Part shown: positions 8,849 through 19,035 of the stretch, one piece after another
How the letters are laid out: every line of letters starts with the position of its first letter
How positions within the stretch are numbered: position 1 is the first letter of the stretch
Source of the DNA: Rhodothermus marinus DSM 4252
Lineage (GTDB): Bacteria; Bacteroidota; Rhodothermia; Rhodothermales; Rhodothermaceae
Direction of reading: 5' to 3'
DNA length: 64,000 nt
NCBI RefSeq assembly: GCF_000024845.1
Contig: NC_013501.1
Location: 2,522,874-2,586,873, forward strand
Position numbers and translations under genes: made by a program
Notes under the pieces: model-generated
The model's database searches: none
Seen by the model: the letters and a program-made list of their open reading frames with translations, nothing else
What the model was told of the DNA's origin: nothing

Positions 8849-9406
8849 ATGCATACCCTGCGACTGTTTACGGTGCTTTCGCTGCTGTTGACCTCCGCCT
8901 TCACCCTGTTTCCTGAAACGGAAACGGAAGTCACGCCCATTCAGCAGCTCTTTCTGATCAAGGAACTGAAGCCCGGTATTGCCCGCATCGGCGTGATCTG
9001 GGACAAAAACGCGGCCAATCGCGACGAGGTGTTGCCGCAGTTGCAGCGCGCCTCGGCGGCCACCGGCATCAAAGTGGTCGTGGCTGAGGTGGCCAGCCTG
9101 CAGGAAGTGGCGCCGCAGTTCCGCACGTTGCTTCGGGATCATCAGGTCGAAGCGCTCTGGGTGCTGGAAGAATCGGGCCTGCTCGGTCAGGCGGCGGCCC
9201 GTAGCTTCCTGATCAAAAACGCCACGCAGGCAGGTATGCCAGTCTTTGCGCCCTCTGAGACCTGGCTGAAAGAAGGCGCCTGCGTTACCTGGCGCAAAGA
9301 TGCCGAAGGGATCCGGCTGGTGGTGAACAAGGCGGTGGCCGAGGCGATGGGCATCACGATCCCGGCCAAGTACCAGGATCGCACGGCCTTCCTGGCCATG
9401 AACTGA
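8849..9406 (+). CDS. Short secreted ABC substrate-binding-like protein (single lobe)
   Basis: 185 residues from ATG 8849; an in-frame GTG at 8822 is possible. Signal peptide [20 protein letters not shown], then a region resembling one Rossmann-like lobe of ABC_sub_bind/DUF534 proteins ([61 protein letters not shown]). Full-length relatives are near 300-330 residues with two lobes; here only about one lobe remains, with an orderly end and a normal downstream gene. No ABC permease or ATPase is nearby. It is followed 34 nt later by a chemoreceptor gene, so it may be a periplasmic sensor partner rather than a transporter part. Confidence 0.75.
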   Translation: MHTLRLFTVLSLLLTSAFTLFPETETEVTPIQQLFLIKELKPGIARIGVIWDKNAANRDEVLPQLQRASAATGIKVVVAEVASLQEVAPQFRTLLRDHQVEALWVLEESGLLGQAAARSFLIKNATQAGMPVFAPSETWLKEGACVTWRKDAEGIRLVVNKAVAEAMGITIPAKYQDRTAFLAMN

Positions 9407-9440
9407 CAAGTTCCACCAGAAGCGACAATCACAATCGGTC

Positions 9441-11327
9441 ATGGAACAGCTGCGGACCCATTCACTCCGGGCGCTGCTGACCCGAATGCGTCTGCGCCAG
9501 CGGTTTTTATTGCTGCTGGGCGGGCTGGCGGCGCTGACCTTTGTGGCCTTCTTTATATACGGTCAGTACAGCCTTCATGTAACCAAAAAGGAGTTCGCCC
9601 AGCGCGGGCATCTCTTGGCCCAGACGCTGGCCAGCCAGAACAGTCTGGCCCTGCTCATGCAGGATGAAGAAGGCCTCCATCAGGCGCTGGAGCAGACGAC
9701 GGCCTCGGGCTACGCCATCGCGGGCGCCTTCTTCAATCAGGAAGACAGTGCCGTAGCCGCGCAGAATCTGGAGACGTTGCGTCCGGAAGACACGGTGCCG
9801 CCCTCCGATACGACGGCCGAAGCACGTCTGCGCTGGAGCGAAACGCGAGCGGGCGTTCCGATACTGGTGGCTCAAGCGCCCGTCACGCTGGGCGACGGCC
9901 AGCACCTCGGACGTGTGCTGGTGGCCGTGCCCGCCGAAGCCGTACAGGCGCAGCAGCGCACCGGCTTCTGGCTGTCGATGCTGATCGCGGCTTTCATCAC
10001 GCTGGTAGCCTGGATCATCCTGGTGGTCGTCCAGCGCACCGTCGTGCGTCCGGTCGATCAGCTGCGTCAGGCCGCGCAGGCCGTCGAACGGGGCGATCTG
10101 AGCGCACGCGTCCACATCGAACAGCAGGACGAAATCGGCCAGCTGGCGGCCTCCTTCAACGCCATGGTCGAGGCCAGCCAGCGCAACATGGAGGCGCTGC
10201 GCGAGCAGCAGGAAGCCGCCGAAGCCGCCCGTAGTCAAGCCGAAGCGCTGCGCCGCCAGGCCGAAGAAACCAGCCAGCGCCTGCAGGAACGCTTCCGGCA
10301 GATCTCGCAGGTCATTGCCGCCGTCACGCGAGGCGATCTCACCCACCGGCTGGAGGTGCCCGACAATGACGAGGTGGGCGCCCTCATGCGCCAGATCAAC
10401 CAGATGATCGAAGACCTGACGGCGCTCGTGCGCGAGATCTACACCACCGGCAACGCGCTGGCCGAAGTCGCCCACAACGTTTCGACCTCGGCCGAGAAAA
10501 TGTCGGCCGGCGCCAGCAGCCAGGCCCAGCAGACCATGGAAGTGGCCACGGCCATCGAGGAGATGACGCAGACGATCGCCTCCTCCTCGAAAAGCGCGCA
10601 CGAGGCCAACCGTATGGCGCAGCGGGCCTCGGACCTGGCCGCCAGCGGCGAAGAGATCTTCCGCAAAACCACCGAGGGCATGCATCGCATTGCTTCCATC
10701 GTCAAAGATTCCACGCACAAGGTCACGGCCCTCGGGGAGTCCAGCGCGCAGATTGGCGAAATCATTCAGGTCATCAGCAGCATCGCCGACCAGACGAACC
10801 TGCTGGCGCTGAACGCCGCCATCGAAGCGGCCCGCGCCGGCGAGCAGGGACGCGGCTTTGCCGTGGTGGCCGACGAAGTGCGCAAGCTGGCCGAGCGCAC
10901 CACCAGCGCCACCAAGGAAATCGAACAGATGATCATCCGGATTCAGCAGAATACGGATGAGGTCGTCGACTCGATGACGAAAGGCAATGCCGAAGTCGAA
11001 GCCGGTCTGAAACTGGCCGACGAGGCCTCGCACGCCTTCGGCGCAATCCTTCAGGCCATCGATCAGATGGTGCTGATGATCAACCAGATCGCCTCGGCCA
11101 GCGAGCAGCAGTCGGCTACAAGCAGTCAGATTTCGCAGAGCGTCGAGGAGATTTCGTCGGTGTCCAACGAAGTCTCGCGGGCCACCTCGGAGCTGGCCGC
11201 CACGGCCAACGTGCTGAACCAGCACGTGCAGCAGATGCGCCAGCTCATCGAACGCTTCCGCATCCGGCAGGAAAGCGCCGCAACATCGAAGCAGGCCGTA
11301 GCCGCAATGACCGGAGACGGGCTGTAA
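9441..11327 (+). CDS. Methyl-accepting chemotaxis protein
   Basis: Transmembrane chemoreceptor of 628 residues that signals to CheA/CheW. TM1 near residues 20-42; periplasmic domain of about 130 residues (CHASE8-like, my reading); TM2 [20 protein letters not shown] near 177-196. A HAMP domain follows, then a coiled coil rich in Ala/Glu and a second HAMP-like unit (ITHRL-type [14 protein letters not shown], near 300). The MA signalling domain has hairpin tip [20 protein letters not shown] near 453-472. No C-terminal CheR-docking pentapeptide is seen. It is probably co-transcribed with the small secreted binding-like protein upstream. Confidence 0.95.
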   Translation: MEQLRTHSLRALLTRMRLRQRFLLLLGGLAALTFVAFFIYGQYSLHVTKKEFAQRGHLLAQTLASQNSLALLMQDEEGLHQALEQTTASGYAIAGAFFNQEDSAVAAQNLETLRPEDTVPPSDTTAEARLRWSETRAGVPILVAQAPVTLGDGQHLGRVLVAVPAEAVQAQQRTGFWLSMLIAAFITLVAWIILVVVQRTVVRPVDQLRQAAQAVERGDLSARVHIEQQDEIGQLAASFNAMVEASQRNMEALREQQEAAEAARSQAEALRRQAEETSQRLQERFRQISQVIAAVTRGDLTHRLEVPDNDEVGALMRQINQMIEDLTALVREIYTTGNALAEVAHNVSTSAEKMSAGASSQAQQTMEVATAIEEMTQTIASSSKSAHEANRMAQRASDLAASGEEIFRKTTEGMHRIASIVKDSTHKVTALGESSAQIGEIIQVISSIADQTNLLALNAAIEAARAGEQGRGFAVVADEVRKLAERTTSATKEIEQMIIRIQQNTDEVVDSMTKGNAEVEAGLKLADEASHAFGAILQAIDQMVLMINQIASASEQQSATSSQISQSVEEISSVSNEVSRATSELAATANVLNQHVQQMRQLIERFRIRQESAATSKQAVAAMTGDGL

Positions 11328-11347
11328 CGACACGGGGGGAGGTTATC

Positions 11348-11381
11348 GGAAAGGCCGTCCGACTTCGCGGGCGGCCTTTCC
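11348..11381. terminator. Bidirectional terminator hairpin
   Basis: GGAAAGGCCG (11348-11357) pairs with CGGCCTTTCC (11372-11381) between the convergent chemoreceptor and PAP2 phosphatase genes. The T-run is inside the stem rather than after it. Confidence 0.7.
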
Positions 11382-11387
11382 GGTATT

Positions 11388-11977
11388 TCAGCGCCAGATT
11401 CGATGTACGGTCCAGGCCACGCCAGCTCCCAGCACCGCCCCGGCCAGCACGTCGGTAGGATAGTGCACCCCCTTCCAGACGCGCCCGACCGCCACACTGG
11501 TAGCCCAGACGTAAGCCGGCACGATCACATAGATGCGGGGCACTTCAAGACCCCAGGCCGTTGCCAGCGTAAAGGCCAGCGCCGCATGTCCCGACGGAAA
11601 CGCATGGGACGTGGGCGGATCGCCACGAGGCGCGATGTCGTCCCAGGCGTCAAACGGACGGTTTCGCCGGGCCAACGCCTTCAACCCGAAAACCAGCACG
11701 GTCGTGGCCGCCGTGGCCAGCGTCACCCGCTCGGCGGCCGGCCGCTCCAGCCGACCCGCCAGCACCCCGCCCCATGCCATCGCCGTCAGCCCGGCAAACA
11801 TCGGGTAGGCCGTGGCATCGATCGTCTCGAAGTAAGCTGAAGCGACGGGCCCATCCCAGCGGTACACAGTGCAGAGCAGCCGCAGCTCCAGCGCCGGACG
11901 ATCGCAGGCCGTCTGCGCCTGTGCGCTGGCCGTGATCAGGACGGCCAGCACCGTCCCCGACCACAGGCCACGCCGCT

Positions 11978-11981
<4 letters not shown>
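11388..11981 (-). CDS. PAP2-family membrane phosphatase
   Basis: 197-residue phosphatase of the PAP2/undecaprenyl-diphosphatase superfamily, acting on lipid phosphates at the membrane. Signal or first [25 protein letters not shown]. Motif C1 KALARRNRP at 101-109, C2 PSGH at 129-132, C3 with R167, H173 and D177; the usual Ser before R167 is Gly. Several hydrophobic helices alternate with the motifs. The start ATG overlaps the recA stop by 4 nt (ATGA), so it is translationally coupled to recA, an odd pairing with no evident functional link. The substrate (undecaprenyl diphosphate, phosphatidate or phosphatidylglycerophosphate) cannot be decided; pgsA in the same run makes the last one worth noting. 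Confidence 0.88.
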
Positions 11982-13021
<1,040 letters not shown>

Positions 13022-13052
13022 GATTGTTGCGCTTGATCAGATGGTTGTTGTT

Positions 13053-13081
13053 AAAGTAGAAAAATCTCGACCACTTGCCAA
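13053..13081 (-). promoter_or_regulatory. Candidate recA promoter
   Basis: On the minus strand TTGGCA (13076-13081), 17-nt spacer, TACTTT (13053-13058). This fits both a sigma-70 reading (5/6 and 4/6) and the Bacteroidota TAnnTT form. It lies 31 nt upstream of the recA ATG and after the cinA stop. Confidence 0.55.
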
Positions 13082-13109
13082 GATCTGCAACCGGAGCGAC
13101 ACCGGTCTG

Positions 13110-14381
13110 TCACCCGTACTGCGAAGCGGTCTTCGTGACCTTTTGTTGAAGCAAATGAAGGCGTAAAAGATCCAGGGCGGCGGCCGTTGCCCGTTGCTTG
13201 AAGCGTCGCCGTTCGTCTGGCAGGTAGTAGCATCGCGCAAACGCCGAGTGCGCATCGGCCAGGCCGATCCAGACGGTGCCGACCGGCTTGTCCGGGGTCC
13301 CGCCGGTCGGTCCGGCAATTCCTGTGGTCGAGAGTGCCACCTGGGCACCGAGCCGCTCGCGCACGCCCTGCGCCATCTGAATGGCCACGATTTCGCTGAC
13401 GGCTCCCTCGCGGGCCAGCACCTCGGAATCGACGCCCAGCACTTCGACCTTCACCGCGTTGTCGTAGGCCACCACCCCGCCCCGGAAGTACGTGGAAGCA
13501 CCGCTGACGCTGGTAATGCAGTCGGCCAGATGGCCGCCCGTGCAGCTCTCGGCCACGGCCACGGTAGCTCCCAGCTCCCGGAGCAACCGCCCCACTACGA
13601 CCTCCAGCGTCTCTTCGTCGAAACCCACGAAGCGCTCCCCGATCCGCTCCAGGATGAACGATTCCAGCGCCGCCAGCCGCTCTCGGGCGGCTTCGGCCGT
13701 CGGCGCTTCCACGGTCAGGCGCAGACGCACGCCGTAGGGTCCGGGCAGGTAGGCCAGCCGTGTATGTTCATCGAGCAGCGATTCCACTCCGGCCAGGCGC
13801 TGCTGCAGGTCCGACTCGCCGATGCCGGTCGTGATCAGCATGCGGTGCAGGATTGCCGGTCGTCCGGGCCGCTGCGCCAGACGCGGCAGCACCACCTCGC
13901 GCATCAGCGTCTGCAGTTCGTGCGGCACGCCGGGCAGCACCGCCACGATGCCTGCTTCGTCCTCCAGCCACAGGCCCGGAGCCGTACCCACCGGATTGGG
14001 AATCGGCTCGAAGCCCTCGGGCACAAGCGCCTGTACCCGGTTGCGCTCGGGCATGGCACGCCCCCGGCGCCTGAAGTGGGCTTCGATCTGCGCCAGCAGC
14101 TCCGGACGCAATTGCAGAGGGCGCCCCAGACAGTCGGCCAGCGCCTCACGTGTTCGGTCGTCGTGCGTGGGGCCCAGCCCCCCGCATACGATCACCACCT
14201 CAGCCTCGGCACGTGCCCGACGGAGCGCCCGGCAGATGGCCTCCGGATCGTCGCCGACCGCCTCGATACGCACCACGGTGATGCCGCGCCCTGTCAATTC
14301 GGCACCCAGCCAGGCCGCGTTCGTGTTGACCGTGGTGCCCGCAAGCAATTCGTCGCCGATGGTCAGTAAAACGGCTTTCAT
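13110..14381 (-). CDS. cinA: CinA family nicotinamide-nucleotide amidohydrolase
   Basis: 423 residues from ATG 14381 (MKAVLLTIGDELLAGTTVNT); the longer upstream frame runs into pyrE and is not family-like. N-terminal MoCF/COG1058 domain (CGGLGPTHDDRTREALA; VLPGVPHELQTLM) with ADP-ribose pyrophosphatase activity in characterised members. C-terminal CinA deamidase domain (VAVAESCTGGHLADCITSVSG; VGTVWIGLAD) that converts NMN to nicotinate mononucleotide. cinA directly before recA is a known arrangement in several bacteria. Starts 4 nt after the pyrE stop. Confidence 0.94.
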   Translation of the reverse strand: MKAVLLTIGDELLAGTTVNTNAAWLGAELTGRGITVVRIEAVGDDPEAICRALRRARAEAEVVIVCGGLGPTHDDRTREALADCLGRPLQLRPELLAQIEAHFRRRGRAMPERNRVQALVPEGFEPIPNPVGTAPGLWLEDEAGIVAVLPGVPHELQTLMREVVLPRLAQRPGRPAILHRMLITTGIGESDLQQRLAGVESLLDEHTRLAYLPGPYGVRLRLTVEAPTAEAARERLAALESFILERIGERFVGFDEETLEVVVGRLLRELGATVAVAESCTGGHLADCITSVSGASTYFRGGVVAYDNAVKVEVLGVDSEVLAREGAVSEIVAIQMAQGVRERLGAQVALSTTGIAGPTGGTPDKPVGTVWIGLADAHSAFARCYYLPDERRRFKQRATAAALDLLRLHLLQQKVTKTASQYG

Positions 14382-14385
14382 CGAT

Positions 14386-15039
14386 CTACTCGCTGTGGGC
14401 CTCCGACCAGCCATACGGATCGACCCGCCAGTCCTCCAGGACGGTCATCGCACGTTCGTCGAGCAGTCCATGCTCCCGTGCCACTTCCAGCAAAACGGAC
14501 AGGTTCGTCAGCGTATGCAGGGGGATTTCGGCCTGAGCGAAGCGCATTTCGGCCTCGGGAAAGCCGTAGGTGAAGATGGCAAGCACGGCAAGCACATGGG
14601 CATCGGCCGCCATGAGCGCTTCGGCGGCCGCGATCGACGAGCCGCCCGTGGAGATCAGATCTTCGATCAACACCACCTGCTGTCCCGGCTCCAGACGCCC
14701 TTCGATCTGACGCCCCTGTCCGTGCGCTTTCGGCCGGGCGCGCACGTACACCATGGGCAGCTCCATCCGGTCGGCCAGCCAGGCGGCATGCGGAATGCCG
14801 GCCGTGGCCGTGCCGGCAATCACGTCGGGCTCCAGCTCCCAGAACTCGATGATCTGGCGAAACCCTTCGGTGATGGTGCGCCGAAGATGCGGATAGCTGA
14901 TGAGCAGGCGGTTGTCGCAATAAATGGGTGCTTTCAGGCCGGAGGCCCAGGTGAAGGGCCGATCCGGCGAAAACGACACGGCGCCGATCGTCAGCAGCGC
15001 CGCCGCTACCTGTCGGGAAAGAGCCTCTTCAGGCGTCAT
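14386..15039 (-). CDS. pyrE: Orotate phosphoribosyltransferase
   Basis: Makes orotidine 5'-phosphate from orotate and PRPP in pyrimidine synthesis. 217 residues. FTWASGLKAPIYCDNRLLISYP near 28-50 is the N-terminal orotate-binding region; the flexible loop carries VRARPKAHGQGRQIEG with catalytic lysine; the PRPP-binding signature VVLIEDLISTGGSS is near 120-135. Overlaps the end of pgsA by 11 nt. No other pyr gene is nearby. Confidence 0.95.
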   Translation of the reverse strand: MTPEEALSRQVAAALLTIGAVSFSPDRPFTWASGLKAPIYCDNRLLISYPHLRRTITEGFRQIIEFWELEPDVIAGTATAGIPHAAWLADRMELPMVYVRARPKAHGQGRQIEGRLEPGQQVVLIEDLISTGGSSIAAAEALMAADAHVLAVLAIFTYGFPEAEMRFAQAEIPLHTLTNLSVLLEVAREHGLLDERAMTVLEDWRVDPYGWSEAHSE

Positions 15040-15622
15040 GGCGATACACGATGGTCTGTTTCCACATCCCCTGCACGTACCAGAGTCCGGTCAGCACTGT
15101 CAGCGCCACCAGGCCTACAAGCAGCCATAACGGCAGAGGTCCCTCCAGGATCTGCTCCGCATAATAGCCTACCGATCCCGGAAGCCGGCGCAGCACCAGC
15201 AACAGCAGCATCCCGATCAGAAAGACCAGCTGCACGGTGGTCTTGGTTTTCGCCAGCGGGAGCGTGCGCAGGCTCCGGCCACGTGCTTCGGCCCAGGTGC
15301 GCAATCCGGTTACCAGCAGATCGCGGGCCGCGATAATCCCGACGGCCCACCAGGGCACCTGTTCGGGCAGCAGAATGGCCAGACAAACAAACGTGCCCAG
15401 CACGAGCACCTTGTCGGCAAAAGGATCCAGGAACTGGCCCAGCCGCGAGCGCGCCCGGAAGCTGCGGGCCAGCTTGCCGTCCAGGTAGTCCGAAATGGCG
15501 GCGGCCACAAAAAGCCCCAGCGCGGCCAGCTGGCCGGTAAAGGTCCCGCCGAGCAGCAGCACCAGCAGGACCGGCGTCAGCGCAATGCGGGCAATGGTCA
15601 GGGCATTTGGCAGATGGCGCAT
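15029..15622 (-). CDS. pgsA: CDP-diacylglycerol-glycerol-3-phosphate 3-phosphatidyltransferase
   Basis: Integral membrane enzyme that makes phosphatidylglycerophosphate, precursor of phosphatidylglycerol. 197 residues with several membrane helices. The CDP-alcohol phosphotransferase signature D-G-x2-A-R-x8-G-x3-D-x3-D is present as DGKLARSFRARSRLGQFLDP followed by FADK, near 47-72. First gene of a minus-strand run into pyrE, cinA, recA and a PAP2 phosphatase. A candidate -7 element TATCTTAA (15653-15660) is 31 nt upstream of ATG 15622, with a perfect 14-bp palindrome at its -33 region. Confidence 0.93.
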   Translation of the reverse strand: MRHLPNALTIARIALTPVLLVLLLGGTFTGQLAALGLFVAAAISDYLDGKLARSFRARSRLGQFLDPFADKVLVLGTFVCLAILLPEQVPWWAVGIIAARDLLVTGLRTWAEARGRSLRTLPLAKTKTTVQLVFLIGMLLLLVLRRLPGSVGYYAEQILEGPLPLWLLVGLVALTVLTGLWYVQGMWKQTIVYRHDA

Positions 15623-15680
15623 AATGACAGCGAATCCCGATCTCTGCTCGCCTTAAGATACAAACCCGACGCGAAAATCG

Positions 15681-15694
15681 GTTCGTGCACGAAC
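15681..15694. promoter_or_regulatory. Perfect 14-bp palindrome, candidate operator between pgsA and dnaK
   Basis: GTTCGTGCACGAAC is a perfect palindrome located 21 nt upstream of a TATCTTAA element facing pgsA, immediately followed by GTTC. The position suits a regulator of the pgsA-recA run or of dnaK. No matching regulator is known to me. Confidence 0.45.
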
Positions 15695-15780
15695 GTTCAC
15701 CCCGGCCTCAGGTTCATGCAGCTTTACCGAAGACACGCGCCTGGCTGACATTCTGACGCACCCGGTGGCCCGGCACTGTT

Positions 15781-15806
15781 CTTGAGCAAAGGCCGGCACG
15801 GCATCT
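15781..15806 (+). promoter_or_regulatory. Weak heat-shock-type promoter candidate for dnaK
   Basis: CTTGAGC (15781-15787) and CGGCATCT (15799-15806) loosely resemble the sigma-32 pair CTTGAAA / CCCCATnT. No CIRCE (HrcA) element was found upstream of dnaK. A weak match only. Confidence 0.25.
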
Positions 15807-15850
15807 GAGTGGTGCAATTTGTCGGACCTTTAAAACCAGAGCAGCGAACG

Positions 15851-17773
<1,923 letters not shown>

Positions 17774-17832
17774 GCGCGCGTTCGTGCGGGCTGACCGCCG
17801 CGCGCTTACTTTGACATAGATGAAGTGTGCAG

Positions 17833-17866
17833 GCCCCGGTGGTGCAGGCCACCGGGGCTTTTGTTT
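17833..17866 (+). terminator. Terminator after dnaK
   Basis: GCCCCGGTGG (17833-17842) pairs with CCACCGGGGC (17849-17858), followed by TTTTGTTTT. 60 nt after the dnaK stop. Confidence 0.88.
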
Positions 17867-17908
17867 TCCGTCTCATATAGGCTCGCTGATTTACCCGTGC
17901 ATGAGGGT

Positions 17909-17929
17909 GTCCCGCCCCGTGTGGCGGAC
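17909..17929. repeat. Degenerate small palindrome, possible member of the 26-nt repeat family
   Basis: GTCC-CGCC and GGCG-GAC arms around CCGTGT, 20 nt before a clear copy of the repeat at 17950. Degenerate; could be chance. Confidence 0.3.
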
Positions 17930-17949
17930 GTGATCCGGCGGTTATGATA

Positions 17950-17975
17950 GGGCGGACACAATGGTCCGCCCCTAC
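17950..17975 (-). repeat. 26-nt palindromic repeat, copy 1
   Basis: Imperfect palindrome with arms GGGCGGA / TCCGCCC and a flanking CCTAC. Read on the minus strand it begins GTAGGGGCG and ends CGCCC, the same layout as the copies at 18003 and 35265. It lies in the 294-nt dnaK-tatD intergenic region. Confidence 0.65.
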
Positions 17976-18002
17976 GGGATAGGGGAAAACGTCAATGATC
18001 TG

Positions 18003-18028
18003 GTAGGAGCGCACCGCCGTGTGTGCCC
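18003..18028 (+). repeat. 26-nt palindromic repeat, copy 2
   Basis: Begins GTAGGAGCGCAC and ends GTGTGTGCCC, in opposite orientation to copy 1 and 27 nt from it. Same length and end bases as the other copies. Confidence 0.6.
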
Positions 18029-18067
18029 GTGCTTTCTCATATGCTCCATGATATTTGAGAAATCGTC

Positions 18068-18859
18068 TCAGTCCGCTGGCAGCCGGAAAAGCCGCCGGGC
18101 ATTTTCCGTGGTAACCCGCGCCACCTCTTCCAGCGGCACGCCCTTGACTTCGGCCAGCTTCTCGGCCACGTGGCGCACATAGGCCGGCTCGTTGCGCCTG
18201 CCGCGATGCGGCACCGGCGCCAGAAACGGGGCATCCGTTTCGAGCACCATCTGCTCCAGCGGTAGCGTGCGCACCAGCTCGGCCAGCCCGCTTTTTTTGA
18301 AGGTCAGAATCCCGCCGATGCCCAGCAGAAAACCCAGCTCGGCGGCCGCCTCAGCCACCCAGGCCGGTCCGGTAAAGCAGTGAAAAATGCCGCGCAACCG
18401 CTCCGGATGTGCACTGGCCGCCCGCTCCTCCCTGAGAATGCGCACCAGATCTTCCGACGCTTCCCGGTTGTGCAGAATCAACGGCAGATCTTTTTCGATG
18501 GCCAGGCGGATGTGCTTCCGGAAGAAAAACTGCTGTCGCTCATCGAAGGAGCGATCCCAGTAATAATCCAGGCCACTTTCGCCCACGGCCACCACCCGCG
18601 GGTCGTCACAGAGACGCACGATCTCCTCGAAGTCGGCTTCGGTGGCCGTACGCGTTTCCGAAGGGTGCAGCGCCGCCATGGCGTACACGCCCGGATAGCG
18701 GTCGCAGAGCGCCAGCGCCCGGTGCACCGACGGTACGTCGATGGCCGGCAGGACCATGGCCACCACGCCGGCCTCCCGGGCGCGGGCCACCACCTCGTCG
18801 CGATCTTCGTCGAACGCTTCCAGATACAGATGAACGTGCGTGTCGATCAGGGCAACCAT
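18068..18859 (-). CDS. tatD: TatD family metal-dependent hydrolase (DNase)
   Basis: 263 residues from ATG 18859 (MVALIDTHVHLYLEAFDEDRD). The upstream in-frame extension is not family-like. The metal ligands of the amidohydrolase barrel are visible: HVH near 8-10, GESGLDYYWD (Glu), LILHNREA (His), IFHCFTG (His) and ETDAPFLAPVPHRG (Asp). Members are Mg-dependent 3'-5' exonucleases or D-aminoacyl-tRNA-type hydrolases. Divergent from the sensor kinase gene with a 176-nt gap. Confidence 0.93.
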   Translation of the reverse strand: MVALIDTHVHLYLEAFDEDRDEVVARAREAGVVAMVLPAIDVPSVHRALALCDRYPGVYAMAALHPSETRTATEADFEEIVRLCDDPRVVAVGESGLDYYWDRSFDERQQFFFRKHIRLAIEKDLPLILHNREASEDLVRILREERAASAHPERLRGIFHCFTGPAWVAEAAAELGFLLGIGGILTFKKSGLAELVRTLPLEQMVLETDAPFLAPVPHRGRRNEPAYVRHVAEKLAEVKGVPLEEVARVTTENARRLFRLPAD

Positions 18860-18968
18860 GACGCTGCGTCCGGCTGATGGCAGGTGCTGCGCGAACGCAC
18901 AGACCCGGCGCAGGATCGGAATTCGGCGCACCTTTGACAGGCGCTTCAAATGCCGGAGACGGAACGGG

Positions 18969-18998
18969 TTGCCCTGCGCTCGAATCTTTGTAACTTGT
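18969..18998 (+). promoter_or_regulatory. Bacteroidota-type promoter for the sensor-kinase operon
   Basis: TTG (18969-18971), 19-nt spacer, TAACTTGT (18991-18998), close to the TTG-N19-TAnnTTTG consensus. About 37 nt before the GTG start at 19036. Confidence 0.5.
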
Positions 18999-19035
18999 AG
19001 CATCGATCTTCCTGGCACCCACCCGCCGAACCGAC

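Noticed and set aside
9507-11333. 608-codon open frame antisense to the chemoreceptor
   Set aside because: The same codon-bias artefact; the translation is His/Gly/Leu-rich without domains, while the other strand has a full chemoreceptor.
15681-15698. LexA box reading of the palindrome near pgsA
   Set aside because: It fits neither GAAC-N4-GTTC (Gram-positive type) nor GTTC-N7-GTTC (alphaproteobacterial type); kept only as an unassigned palindrome.
17950-18028. CRISPR array from the repeats in the dnaK-tatD gap
   Set aside because: The two clear copies are inverted relative to each other, palindromic, and without regular spacers or cas genes.
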